Assembly (NCBI GenBank): GCA_900095095.1 | Contig: FMBT01000444.1 | Coordinates: 39,808 to 103,807 of the forward strand | DNA: 64,000 nt | DNA from: Fragilariopsis cylindrus CCMP1102 | Taxonomy: Eukaryota; Bacillariophyta; Bacillariophyceae; Bacillariales; Bacillariaceae | Reading direction: 5' to 3' | In this document: piece by piece, positions 45,001 to 57,800 of the stretch | Layout: each line of letters starts with the position of its first letter | Position numbering within the stretch: the first letter of the stretch is position 1 | Notes under the pieces: model-generated | What the model saw: only the letters and a program-made list of their open reading frames with translations | What the model was told of the DNA's origin: nothing | The model's database searches: none | Program-made: the position numbers and the translations under genes

Positions 45001-47598
45001 GGAGAAAGTAGATCTACATCTAAAAGATAAACTTTCACCATCAGCAACAGATATATTGGAAAGCAACCTACTGAATTCACCACTACCATACACAGTAGCA
45101 GCAGCAGCAACAATGAACAGGAGACAACAACGATGGACGGACAGGAGGGTGAACAAACTAAAAAGAGCATTTCGAAGACCAGAAATAGGAGATTTACAAC
45201 ATGAACTTGCAACATTAGATATATCAACAAACAAATATGTACACACCACATCACATACGATTCCATTAAACGAAAAATCGTATCATCCAACATTAGGAAT
45301 GATAGTAGCAACACACCCCGATATGAAACAAGCAATGGAATTAGTGGAGTTTCAAGTGGGAACATCAACTCATCGCCATATTCGATCATGGAAGCGAAGA
45401 TTAAGAGGGACAATAATATCATCAGTTAATAATAAACCAATTAAGACAGAAAAAGACATCATCGATGCCATCCATCAGGCAAGAATTAACAATCAATCGT
45501 CAATCAAATTAGAATTTGGATCATTAGTAGGCTTTGCAATGAGTGGAGAAGGAGTACCAACGTTACAATCGGATCAACTTAATGTAATCGCACATCACCT
45601 CAACAGCATCAACAACGAAGAGGATATCTGGGTGGATAAGACAAAATGGCCACAACAAATCGATTCAGGTGATTCCATTAGAGAAAAAGTAAGAATAAAC
45701 ATTATGAAACGTAATAAGCTTAAACTAACTCCGGAATGGGATGATTTTCTAAAATCAGAATGGAAACAACTCGACCGATATGAAAAGGTTGGCATGTTTG
45801 GAGAGCCAGTGAAGTCAGATCAATGGATGACAGTACTTCCATGGGTATGGTCGTATGTCAACAAAGAAGATCCACTAACAGGAGATACAATCCGAAAATC
45901 ACGAGGCACGTGCAATGGAGGACCACGATATGGAGCAGCAATCACACTTGCAGAAACGTATGCAGCGTGCGTGGAACAACCAGTACACCGTTTGACCTGG
46001 GCAATTTCAGCAGCAATGAACTTGATATGTAAGGGGTATGATGTAGGCAACGCGTTCGCAGAAGCACCAGCACCAACGTCCCCATTCTTTATGCGACCAG
46101 ACGCCCAGTTCAAACAGTGGTGGGAGGAGCATCTAGGAAAGGAGCCGATACCAGATGGCTATGTGATACCAGTAAGAAAAGCACTACAAGGACATCCAGA
46201 ATCGCCACGACTATGGGACAAGTACATCTCCAAGATGATCATAGACGAACTGGGTTTACAGCAACGGTACATGAACCCTGCCTCTACTACAAAAGAGATG
46301 CACATGACAACTTGACTCTCATCTTAAGACAAGTAGATGACTTTTTAGTAGCTAACAAAGATTCAACAGAGTGTGACCGAATAGGAAAACAAATACAGGA
46401 CCGAATGACCAACCCACTAAATCAATTAGGTACGATTAGAAAATTCAATGGAGTTAATGTGGAACAAACAAGATATTACAATCATGTCCATTGTGCAACG
46501 TATATCGACAAGATTGTATCACATCATGGCTGGAGTAATTTAAAAATTAGAGCACCACCAACACCGATGAAAAGTGATTCAAAATACCAAGCAGATATAC
46601 AATCAAGTAGAGGACCAGAATCAATTAAAGAACAGAAAGAATTAGAAAAACGAATGGGTTTTAGTTACAGACAAACAATTGGTGAATTAATATATGCACT
46701 AACAGTATGTCGAGTTGACATATCAATAGCAGTTATAACATTAAGTCAACACTCGCATCATCCAGCTCAAATACATTATGAAGCAGTCAAGCAAGTATTT
46801 GGGTATCTCAACGCAACAAGAATGGATGGTCTAACATACTGGAGACCAAAACCACGTATGGACCTTCCAATACGGGAAGATCCTTCACCGACATCGGCAC
46901 CATCTCAACTACACAAATTTGATGAACACTGGAATGCATTAGAAATTACTGGATCATGCGACACCACATGGGCATCAGATAGAACGGAAAGGAGATCGAT
47001 GGGTGGTATCATTATGATGTTAGCAGGAGCAGCAGTATACTATCGAACACGACTACAACCAACAATAGCGCAGAGCTCAACAGAAGCGGAATTCACGAAT
47101 ATGGCAGACGCAGGTAAAGCAGCCTTATACTTACGATGGATTTTAGAAGAAATTGGTATAATTATGGACGCGCCAACACCAATTCTAGCAGACAACCAAG
47201 GAGCAGTTAGACTAGCAAACGCACAACAACCAACAAGAAGAACAAGACATGTAGAAATGAAACACTTTATTATATTACAATGGACTGACGATAAGTTCAT
47301 TGATTTTGTCGATACATCGACAGATGAAAACTACAGTGATTCTCTGAGCAAGCCAACAGGGAGAACAAAATTTTACGAGCACACGGACGTCTTCATGGGA
47401 AGACGAAAACCGGCATATACTACGTATATTGATCATTCTAATGACAAAGCGCACATAATCAATTATGTGTCTGTCTCCACTTACAGATCTAACCCACTTA
47501 TATCACTTTTACAGTCTGCATCATTACATGACTACGATGCTCTAGATTCTGTAAGTGTGGGGAAGTGTAGGCGTAAGGCGAGTGTCGCTATGGAATGA
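42014..47598 (+). CDS. Copia Pol polyprotein: protease, integrase, reverse transcriptase, RNase H (one frame break)
   Basis: Continues in the Gag frame right after the single TGA, with no stop to 46315; no early ATG, so it is probably made as a Gag-Pol fusion. Aspartic protease DTGAN at 43181; pre-integrase zinc finger WHQRMGH...KCPFCERG near 43850-43970; integrase D, D, E at about 44045, 44433 and 44543 (DLAF, TDGGGE, VERPHRT). RT spans ~45790-46430 with active-site VDD at 46333; RNase H ~46930-47400 with SSTEAEF and DNQGAV. The frame changes at 46255-46257 (TTT); one more T restores it, giving 1862 codons with the stop. The last dozen residues read into the 3' LTR. Confidence 0.9.
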
Positions 47599-47783
47599 CC
47601 GACCAGGACAGACCATACGAGTGGTATGACCGACCAGGGTCAGACCTCATGTACACCATACGAGTAGATAATGCCGATCATAGAGAGCTACTAAGCTCAC
47701 ACTTCTAATAAACACTATTTACATACGTTAATAGCATAGAAGGTCTTCAGTCTAGTGAACTTAGGTAGCTAGATACATTTACA
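47566..47783 (+). repeat. 3' LTR of the Copia element
   Basis: 218 bp, identical to the 5' LTR apart from one substitution (CACTCTTC versus CACACTTC). Confidence 0.92.
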
Positions 47784-49640
47784 ACTACTGCTGTTGCATA
47801 TCATTGCAACAATAATAATAAGAACTGCTGCATTAGTGCATGCAAATTTATTGTGCACGTCTTGTAGTAGTAGACTTTTCCATATGGATAATGTTGCATT
47901 GAGAGAGTATTGATAGAGTAGCTGGTGTATCACTGATGGTGGTACACCTACTCAACTCCTGGCACATACACATGCTGGATTTTTATCAATTCCTGCCAAC
48001 TGAATAATAATATAGAACAACAACAAGAACTGTATGCAGTTGTGTCAGAATGTTTTGTGCACTTGGTGAGATCTCTCATCCTTCAATAATATGATGGGTT
48101 TATCCATTCCTGTCAACCAAATAATGTGAAACAACAACAACTTGTAAACTTCTGGATATTGTAATAGTCAAGTTGTCAAATAATATTGGGTACATTATAT
48201 CACTGCTGGTTGATCCAATCATGGTACATACACATACAGCATGATGCAAGCAGGGTCTATCCATTCCTGTCAACAATATCAGACTATGCGAGAGGTTTTG
48301 CCATTGTGGGGTGCAACTGGTGGTGGAATATCACTGTTTGATGATCCACTCATCTTGTTGCACACTTCTTGTAAGTACTTTTACATGCAAATGTTGCATT
48401 GAGAGGAGGGAACTAAATTAAGGTATATGACCAAGGCGGGGTGCACATCCACTCCTAATGCATGTGGTCTTTACCTATTCCTGTCAACCAAACAATACCG
48501 AGCAGCAACAACAAGAACTGACTGATGATGCTGCACAAAGAGAATTTGCTGTGTACTTCTTTTAGTAAGCTTACCTATACTACACGTTAAATATTTCATA
48601 TTGAGGTAATGGACAACAACAGTATTATTGGTGGTGTATCATTGCATGCTTTCTGTAGTCGTACTCTCTATAGTTACGATCTATTCCTACTAGTAGTACT
48701 ACGTTCTACCACTACGGTAGTACCGGTAGTACAGTCGTACTACCTACCACTACAAGTAGTGAAGAATACTGTAGAACAATGAAAGAAGGGCATGAGATAC
48801 TGTACACAGTAAACCTATTTTTGGTTTTTATATTCTTCTGTTTTTATTCAAGCAGTACAATTAATACACTTAAGCCTACTGTATGCACTTATGAAAAATG
48901 ATTTTATTTTTCCTCAACGGATCATAGCACATACATATCCGACGCGGTTACAGTACGGTTACGCACGAATCAAAAAAAAAGAGGGTATGTACTGTACGGT
49001 AGACAGTTTTAATGGAAAAAAGATATGACTGCATCATCAATATTATGATCATCATGGTTAAGTCACGATAACTTCATATTAATCAATCAATCAATCAATC
49101 ATCCTTCCTTCTCGTAGCTTTTCTCTACTATATTCCTTTCCATTCCCCGCCAAATCTATATGACATATTCTCAATAAGCTAAGGACAAAAACAAAACCTG
49201 AGACGACAACATTGCAATGCACACAACGGCAACAACAAAAACAACGAGACAAGGGAAGTAATATAATGGTATGAGAACTTAATTTTTCCCCCTACAACAA
49301 AATAAATATATAAATAAACGAACGAACAAACAAACTCTGCCAAGCTTTACAGTTCACGCACGTCCTTTTCAACAATCCGTCACTCTTCTTATTATCGGCT
49401 ATAACATACATTCTTTACTCTACATACATACATTCCGGTCCGGTCCGTTTTACGCCGTTCCCGTAATTAAAATCGAAGCCACGTCCAAAAAAAAAAAAAA
49501 AGTCAAATCAAAATAGAAGATACCTTAAAAAAGAAGAAAGGACACGTCGTTTTTGGGGTTGTGGACTGTATCGCTTTTTTTTTCTTTTCTAAGGACTTGC
49601 AAAAGAAATACAACCGGATAAATTAAATCAAAATGATAGT
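47784..49640. other. Non-coding region with degenerate dispersed repeats
   Basis: 1.86 kb. From 47784 to about 48560 a phrase like ATTCCTGTCAACCAA...AACAACAACAAGAACTG recurs four times (near 47985, 48107, 48260 and 48476), alternating with CACTGxTGGT...CACATACACATGC-like pieces. These are decayed tandem units of roughly 120-220 bp. At 48700-48770 ACTACGGTAGTACCGGTAGTAC forms overlapping inverted repeats. (ATCA)n lies at about 49079-49100 and an A14 run near 49490. No remainder of the transposase N-terminus is visible next to the LTR. Confidence 0.5.
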
Positions 49641-52600
49641 ATGACAACCTATGAATTAAAACGTTTCCAAGTGGAAAAGGATTGGTATTCTTATGATTCA
49701 AGTTCAAGTTCAAGTTCAAGGTCACATAATAATGATTCGTCAAAATATAATCATCGTGGTAACAGCAAAGGGAAAAACAAAAACAATAATAATAATACTA
49801 ATAATCGGAACAGTAACACCAAAGAAAAATCGGATGATAGCAAGAATAATACAGATGGAATCTGGAAGTTTGATCCTATAGTAGGAGGTGGAGGTGGAGC
49901 CAAAAGACTGGTCGATTGTCATGCAGCTGCTGCTGCAACAATGGGGAGTGCAACTTTCTTGTCCTGTTCTAATTTTTTTTGTCCATCCACAGTAGTATTA
50001 TCAAGTTGTTCACAAAGTAAATTAGATCCATCAACCTTACCACCATCATCACCACCATCAAAATCACCACCATCACCATCAACATCAACGTACTATAATG
50101 CATATAAATATGATGATGATGATGATGATGATGCTGTCATCGGCCAACAACGACATAATTTATCACCAGATAATGCTCAACATCATCGTAGTAGTAGTGG
50201 TTGTAGTAGTATAGGTGGTGGTACTGGTACTGGTAGCAGTAATAGTTGTCGTCCTGATATTGACCATGATAATGATTATGGTTCACAAATTACTATGAGA
50301 AAAAACAAGTTCTTCGATATATCAATATCAATATTGTCCTCCACCTCGTATCTTACAACAACACCGTCATCAACAATAGCACCAGCAATGCATGGTATAC
50401 CAAATCGTTCATCATTGATTGATGATGATGAAGAAGAAGATAGTGATGATAATAATGATAAAGAAGATAATATTGGTGTCGTTGTATCAGCAGCAAGGAA
50501 CTATCCTACTAGTAGTAGGTCAATACTTAAACCGCCATTACCACCACCACAGCCGCAAACGCAAGCTGCATCCTCATCATCATCATCATTATCCTCATCA
50601 TGGAATCATTCGACGTTGAAAAAGGAAACAACAACAATGAGTACGAATAATAAGAAAAAAATAAGGACAATTAAAGCACCATCACTGTTACGGAAGAGTA
50701 GTAGTAGTGGAATAAGTACAATTAAAGCACCATCACTGTTACGGAAGAGTAGTAGTAGTAGTGGATCTACTGTACTACCACCAGATCCACCACAAACAAA
50801 AACTACTTCGAAAGCGATGAGAAAATTACCTGATCCACCATCATCATCAAAAACAACAACAGAAAAAAACAACATTATTAACAAAAGCTGACTATTATCA
50901 AGAAATGATACAAACAACTACAACGAAAGAAATGAAAGATACATCAACAACATCTATTTCGACAGCTATACCGGTAGTTACGGCAGCAGTAGCAACAACA
51001 GCAGCAGCAGCAACAACAACAAAAATCAACAACAACAAGAAAGTATCTGCTTCGTCGTCATCCTCATCTTCCGTTAAAAAGAAAAAAAGTGGTAGTAATA
51101 AAGTTTTGAATAAATTCAGTAAGAAAACTTTAACAAAAAATATGAAGAATGTTGCTACCGCAATTGCTGGTATATCATCATCATCAAAAAATGGTTCCTC
51201 TTCTTCTTCTTCAACTAAAAAGAAAAAATCAAAAGCAAACAACGACGATACACAATTAGAACAGGCATTATATTTAAGTGAATTAGAAGCAGCAAAAGCC
51301 ATGTCCATGTCAACGCAACACGAGGAGGAAGATTATTGGAGTGGTAGTGGTGATACTGTTAGCGGTGACGAGTCCTATGTGGGTGGTGGTGGTGGTGGGA
51401 GTGATTACTGTGATGATAGCAATAATGGGAGTGGTAATAACAACAACAATAATAATAATCATGCTGCTACTACTGCTGCTGCTGATTATGACTTACAACG
51501 TGCATTATATCTATCTGGACTAGAAGTCAAAACACAAAATGGTATTATGTCATGGGAACAAGGTCAACAACAACAGCAACAACAGCAGCATCAGCAGCAG
51601 CATTACATTCGTCGTCATGATTATAATCCTTCACCTGATCGTACTAATGAAGAAGAAGAAAACGAAGTAGAAGAAGAAAAACGCGATGATGTTGATTTTG
51701 CTGCCACAGTGGGACCATTATCATTACAACCAACATCGGATTATGATATTAATGATAGATATGGTGTTGTAGTGAAGGGTACACCCGTACCGCTAGGACT
51801 ACAAGAAGTGACAGCACCACCTACTTTTAATTTTAATTCATCTTCAACAACATTAGGGGGAGAAGCAATACTACTAGGACCACCAGGTGCTACATTAAAA
51901 CGTCGATCATCATCGATGTTCATTTCCTTTGATACAGTGAAGTTGTTTTGTCATGAAGATTTTGATTCATTACGATCATCAGGGCGTGTTACTGTATCAC
52001 ACGTGCCAACATATCAAGGTCGGATACCAAATTCCACAAATGGTTGTACTGTTATTGCACCATTGATATGTATACATCATTTTCATAATAATAATGACAG
52101 AAATGAAGATGAAAATGAAAATAAGGACGACGACGAGGATGATGATACAATATTATCCGATGAAATAATATTAAAAGTTATTGATGAAATAACACCAAAT
52201 ATATTACCACATATACGTACAAATCTTGGATTAACAAAACATGCTTTTTTAATTCCACATGATGCACATGAATCACTTATAGAAACACCATATAATTTAA
52301 TGTGCAGGGAACAATTCTTAACGGTAGGTAGAGAGACGTACTGTACCCCCGAGAGTGTATTTATATCATTATCCCCTTCCTAAACTGTCACCTCCTTTCC
52401 ATTTTGCCTCACGTCGCCTTTTTGTTTCTTTTCCCTCACTCGGTCTTTAGGTATGTGGTGGCAGTATACTTGAAGAACAACATCTTAGTGTACTAATAAA
52501 AGAATTGTCAACAATCCGATCAAAGAAATTAGCGGCAACTTTCTTCTTTCATCAACATGTTATTGCTATATTACAGATCCGTCGACCATCATCATCATCG

Positions 52601-53116
52601 TCATCATTATCTAACAGCGGTGGTAACGATGATACGGTATGGTTTGACATTATTGATAGTCTACCGCATCGTGAAACTCTACAGCGAATTAACGGCAATA
52701 GTAATACTAACAATGATGCAAGATCTCAACTAGATAATGCAGCAGAATGGATGCACAATCAATGGGATGGCGTTAATGAATGGGTGGACGATAGCATCGG
52801 TGGTAATGATAGTACTCGAGATATTAGTGGTAAGAGTAGTAATAGTAATAACAGTGGCATCGACAACACCAACTATTACTGTGACTCATCGTCCCCAATA
52901 TCAGCAGAATTTGAATCATTAGGCATACAACAACAACCAAATGCGGCACGGATACGTTGTTTTGATGCTGAAGCATTAAAAGCAACATTGCAATGGTATG
53001 CATTTAGTGTATTTACATCTGAAAATGCTAATTATATTGATACGTATCAATGGGATGAAAAATTAACAGATTTTGATCCACGTGTATTTCAAGCATTCTT
53101 GTGGAAGGAAGCATAG
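49641..53116 (+). CDS. Large low-complexity protein with UIM-like motifs and a conserved-looking C-terminal domain
   Basis: Function not recognised. Part one (49641-50891) is almost all Ser/Asn/Asp/Pro runs. Part two starts 13 bp later (ATG 50905) in another frame. Taking one A from the A7 run near 50862-50868 fuses them through TLLTKADYYQEM, so I treat them as one gene. The intron 52324-52450 (GTAGGT...TAG) joins EQFLTV to CGGSILEEQ. Total 1115 residues. Two UIM-like helices (LEQALYLSELEAAKAM and LQRALYLSGLE) suggest ubiquitin binding. The C-terminal ~300 residues are globular: GRVTVSHVPTYQGRIPNSTNGCT with a Cys, HAFLIPHDAHESLI, VWFDIIDSLPH and ALKATLQWYAFSVF. An NGCT Cys with a later WFDIIDS strand could be a Cys-protease-like fold (weak inference). 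Confidence 0.72.
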
Positions 53117-53641
53117 TAACAATAATTTACTGTACTGGAGATTAACATGAACACAAAATTGTTGAATTCCTATAATATAATAGTATTTTTTAATGATCTT
53201 TGAATGGAATAAAATTAACCACGTTTGTCAAAAATGATTGTTAGCCTATATATAATTCCTATACGTGTGCGTGTGTGCGTGTGTGAAAGAGATCGGAGAA
53301 ACAGAGCGAGTAGATATATAGTTGATGATTATTATAGAAAAGTAGGAAATAATTCTTTTACTCTACTGTATCACTTACTTGCTTCTCGATAACATTCAAT
53401 TTAATTTAATCTAATCTAATTTTGTATACGTAGTTTAATTTAATTTGGTACGAGAGGCAAGCATAGTACACGTACGTGTGTGCTGTGTGGATGTGTTTGT
53501 GTGTGTGTGGATGTATGTATGTGCTGATTTTGATGTGTGCCAACTAGTCTCTAAGATTTATCTCCTACTCTTTTTAGCTTTCTTCTTCAAATTTTTAATT
53601 TTTTTCCTGCTTTTCTTTTTCTTGTGACTCTTTTGACTCTT
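53117..53641. other. Intergenic region with microsatellites
   Basis: 525 bp: a GTGTGC run near 53265-53285, TAATTTAATC-type repeats near 53400 and a GTGT-rich stretch at 53475-53525. No gene seen. Confidence 0.5.
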
Positions 53642-54118
53642 TAAGGAGCTGCACTTGGATCATGACTAGGAACAGAGCTAGGAACATCACTTGGCACAAA
53701 GCTTGGAATGGAACTTGGATCCAGTTTCTTCGTTGTCTTAATGCTTTCATTTGGTGATCCAATCTGAACGGCTATAAAGCCGCCTTCAGTATCTTGTTGT
53801 ATAGTCCATTCCTTCTATTGTGTGATTAAAGTTGTGGTCTGTGATTGATCGTTCTTCTTCGACTACTGTTAAATTTTCACTCGAATCTCTGTTGCAAATG
53901 ATGATCCAATGTAGCCTACTCCAAATGATTTGTTGTTCTCATTATCATTCTTGTCTGTCTTGGCTTGTCCAAAACATTTCAACTTTTTTTTTGGGACAGT
54001 TTGTATCTCTCCATAACCTGGCCTTTTTCGGATCCTTGAAGTCATACGCATTCTCATCATTGTATTCTTTTCCATTGTTGGCAACAATTTCGGTACTTTG
54101 CTGTGCGTACATATAACG
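53642..54118 (-). pseudogene. Broken secreted-protein gene or relic with a short PSxPS tail
   Basis: Minus-strand coding sense runs from about MYAQQSTEIVANNGKEY (54111) to the stop at 53642 but changes frame at least three times (A9 run near 53981-53992, near 53869 and near 53810). Readable pieces are DFKDPKKARLWRDTNCPKK, KSFGVGYIGSSFATEI, ITDHNFNHTIE and DTEGGFIAVQIGSPNES, ending with four PSxxPS units (LDPSSIPSFVPS, then SVPSHDPSAAP). The tail matches the PSxPS array of the next gene at 54819. No upstream start or signal peptide is visible. Either a truncated duplicate or a gene damaged by indels. Confidence 0.6.
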
Positions 54119-54818
54119 GGATTGAAACACTAGTAAATGATCGCTAATTGCTCTAATTCACTAATGAAAGATACTACTCTATGATATCAATCAATATGCA
54201 TCTATAATGTAGACTAATCTCATAATTATTATAGTATCGTATATAAACGCCTATTCTCTAGAATACTAGTTTAGAGCATGGCACACTTGTAGCTAGTTGA
54301 CTCCTCCTTCTCTCTTTCCACCATTTCTATAGTAGCCCATTTCTTATTCGCTCTACCTTGACGTTCACTTTTTCTCATGTCGCAATGCATTTGCTTTCAT
54401 TTTCTCATGCGTGTTCTACTACATTTGCCTGCTCGATTAGATATGCATCTTGCTATACTTGCTGTCGTAACTCTTCTGCTTTCTCATTAATCAAATCTAG
54501 TGTCAAATCGGCCTCTAGGTTTATACCTGTTGATAGTAAATAGATACAGCTTTGATTGTAGTTTTTACATTATGCCTATGTGAATTGAATGAATCGCATT
54601 ACCCAACATGCCTTACCCACGTAGTCTTGTAGGAAGTTGAACAAACTTGGAAACTATATTTTGGTCAGTAACAATAATCTACGATTAGTTTTACTGTATT
54701 TCAATATATATTATATATTAAATTTGAGTGATACAGTAGTATATTAACGGATTGAATGTTTATGTGTTTAATTTGTGTGTGTGTGCGTGGATGTGTGCTG
54801 ATTTTGATGTTATAGATC
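54119..54818. other. Intergenic region
   Basis: 700 bp, AT-rich, with a TG run just beyond the stop of the BspA-like gene (54770-54800). Small ORFs only. Confidence 0.5.
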
Positions 54819-57800
54819 TTACAAAGTCTTGCATTTCTTTTTGCATGTAGCAGGACAAAAGAATTCTACATTCTTTAATTTACCGGTGACTTTATCCTTT
54901 GTACCTTTCTTTCTACATCTTTTAGCAGGTTTTACAGCAATGTATGAATCACATGTTCTTGAAATATCACCTTGAAATCGGAATGTAACTAAATTTTCAC
55001 ACTCACCACGTGGCTTCTTGCATTTCTTCTTACATGTACCAGGACAAAATTTTCTAACCTTCTTACCACCAGATTTAGGTTGTATCTTTCTACATCTCTT
55101 ATTGGGTTTTAAAGCAACGTATGAATCACATGTTCTTGATGAATCACCTTGAAATCGGAATGTATCCAAATTTTCGCATTTACCACGTGAAGTCCTGCAT
55201 TTCTTCTTGCATGTACCAGGACAAAAGTATTTTACTTTCTCTCCAGTGCCAGGTTGCTTCTTTTTACATCTCTTGATAGGTTTGAAAGCAACGTATGAAT
55301 CACACGTTCTTGACGAATCTCCTTCAAATTTAAAGTCAAGATCATTTGAACAGCCACTGGTGGGTACAGCACTAGGCTCCAAACTTGGTTTAAAACTTGG
55401 TACAGCACTCAGTTTGCTACTTGGATCCAGACTAGGAGTAGAACTAGGTACATCACTTGGTGATTGACTAGGCTTAATGCTCGTAGTTGGCACACTTGAA
55501 GGCATTGTACTTGGTAGATCACTTGGTAATTGACTAGGCTTAAAGCTTGGACTAGCAATAGGAAGACCGCTAGGTTCAGAACTAGGTACCAAACTTGGAT
55601 TGCTACTTGGATCAGCACTAGGAGTAGAACTAGGAACTTTACTTGGATCAGCACTAGGACCAGCACTAGGACCAGCACTAGGTGATGAACTTGGTACCAA
55701 ACTTGGGACAGTACTTGGTTTTTGACTTGGATCAGCACTAGGAGTAGAACTAGGTACACTACTTGGACCAGCACTAGGTGATGAACTTGGTACAGAACTT
55801 GGGACATTACTTGGGACATCACTTGGATCAGCACTAGGAGTAGAACTAGGTACATTACTTGGACCAGCACTAGGACCAGCACTAGGACCAGCACTAGGTG
55901 ATGAACTTGGTACAGAACTTGGGACATTACTTGGTACATCACTTGGATCAGCACTAGGAGTAGAACTAGGTACATTACTTGGACCAGCACTAGGACCAGC
56001 ACTAGGTGATGAACTTGGTACAGAACTTGGGACATTACTTGGTACATTACTTGGATCAGCACTAGGAGTAGAACTAGGTACACTACTTGGACCAGCACTA
56101 GGTGATGAACTTGGTACAGAACTTGGGACATTACTTGGTTTGTGACTCGGATCAGCACTAGGAGTAGAACTAGGTACACTACTTGGACCAGCACTAGGTG
56201 ATGAACTTGGTACAGAACTTGGGACATTACTTGGTACATTACTCGGATCAGCACTAGGAGTAGAACTAGGTACACTACTTGGACCAGCACTAGGTGATGA
56301 ACTTGGTACAGAACTTGGGACATTACTTGGTTTGTGACTCGGATCAGCACTAGGAGTAGAACTAGGTACATTACTTGGTGATTGACTAGGCTTCTGGCTT
56401 GGACTAGAACTTGGACCAGCACTAGGAACACGACTGGGCATAGAACTTGGTTTGAAACTTGGAACAGTACTCGGTTTGCTACTTGGATCCTGACTAGGAG
56501 CAGAACTAGGTACATCACTTGGTGATTGACTAGGCTTAAAGCTCGGACCAGAACTTGGACCAGCACTAGTACTGGGTTTGCTACTTGGATCCTGACTAGG
56601 AGCAGAACTAGGTACATCACTTGGTGATTGACTAGGCTTAAAGCTCGGACCAGCACTAGTACTTGGTTTGCTACTTGGATCCTGACTGGGCATAGAACTA
56701 GGCTCGAAACTAGGCTCGAAACCAGGAGCAAAACAGCCTTGCTCAAAATTCTGACACCATGGACCAACTTTTGGATTTGGACTATTTATATTATTAGGGC
56801 AATCAGTGTTTCTCAAGGTATTTTTTGTAATAACATCAGTATGAGTCTTTCCAGCCCATGTAGAGAGACATTGATTGAAATCACGTGCACTATTAAACAT
56901 TTCTTCCATATCCTCTACCTGAGAGATATCCCATGAGTCAATAGGTTGGTTGAAATAAAATGCACCATCAAACATACCTTCCATATTCTCTACCTTAGAG
57001 ACATTCCATGAGTCAATTGGTTTGTTGAAATATATTTCACCAGCAAACATATATCCCATATCTGTTACCTGAGAGACATTCCATGAGTTGATAGCTGTGT
57101 TGAAATAATATGCACCATCAAACATATCTTCCATATCAGTTACCTGAGAGACATTCCATGAGTTGATAGGTTTGTTGAAATTAAATGCACTATCAAACAT
57201 ATGTGCCATATTCTTCACCTGAGAGACATTCCACGAGTCAATAGGTACGTCAAAATACTCTGCACCATCAAACATACCTTCCATATCAGTTACCTGAGAG
57301 ACATTCCATGAGTTGATAGGTTTGTTGAAATTATATGCACCATCAAACATACGTGCCATATTCTTCACCTGAGAGACATTCCAACACTCTAATTTATCGT
57401 CAAACTGATCAATATTATAAAACGCAGAGGACATATCAGTAATGCCTGCTGTATTCCAGCAACTAATTTTATCATAATCTGATGTACAGTTTCCATTTAT
57501 GTAACATTTAGTTAGAGATTTGAAGGGTCCCTCATAACCAGAAACGTCCAGACGTGGATCAGGGCATTCAGAAGCACAACTCTCAGAAACTAGTTGACGG
57601 TGATGTTGATCATAGTGTGGGTGGTAATGATAGTAGGAATCAGTCATTTCCTTCTCCTTATTGAATTTTTCCTTATAAATGAGGGACATGGAAGTAGTAA
57701 CAACATTCTTGTATTCCATATCTTCTAAGCGACGTTCATCACGTGCAGCAGGACTAGTAACAGTATTCTCCCAATAAGAAGCTGGAATATCAGAAGATTC

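Larger units (their letters stand above)
38209..47783 (+). mobile_element. Copia-type LTR retrotransposon (diatom CoDi style)
   Basis: 9575 bp bounded by 218-bp LTRs that start TG and end CA. Domain order protease, integrase, reverse transcriptase, RNase H is that of Ty1/Copia. The RT stretch GYDVGNAFAEAPAPTSPFF resembles diatom CoDi elements (from memory, not searched). LTRs differ at one site, implying a recent insertion. Flanks are TGTGA (left) and ACTAC (right), so there is no 5-bp target duplication. A purine tract GTGGGGAAG precedes the 3' LTR; the sequence after the 5' LTR (GGTTATGAGAAC) is the place for the primer-binding site but only loosely resembles an initiator-Met site. Confidence 0.93.

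Noticed and set aside
50898-51308. Hydrophobic minus-strand ORF opposite the 50.9-kb gene
   Set aside because: Antisense of poly-Ser/Lys codons; its Phe/Val/Asp composition is an artefact of simple repeats.
55409-56767. 452-codon minus-strand ORF rich in Val/Leu/Gln
   Set aside because: Alternative frame of the 12-bp PSxPS repeat; periodic repeats keep other frames open.
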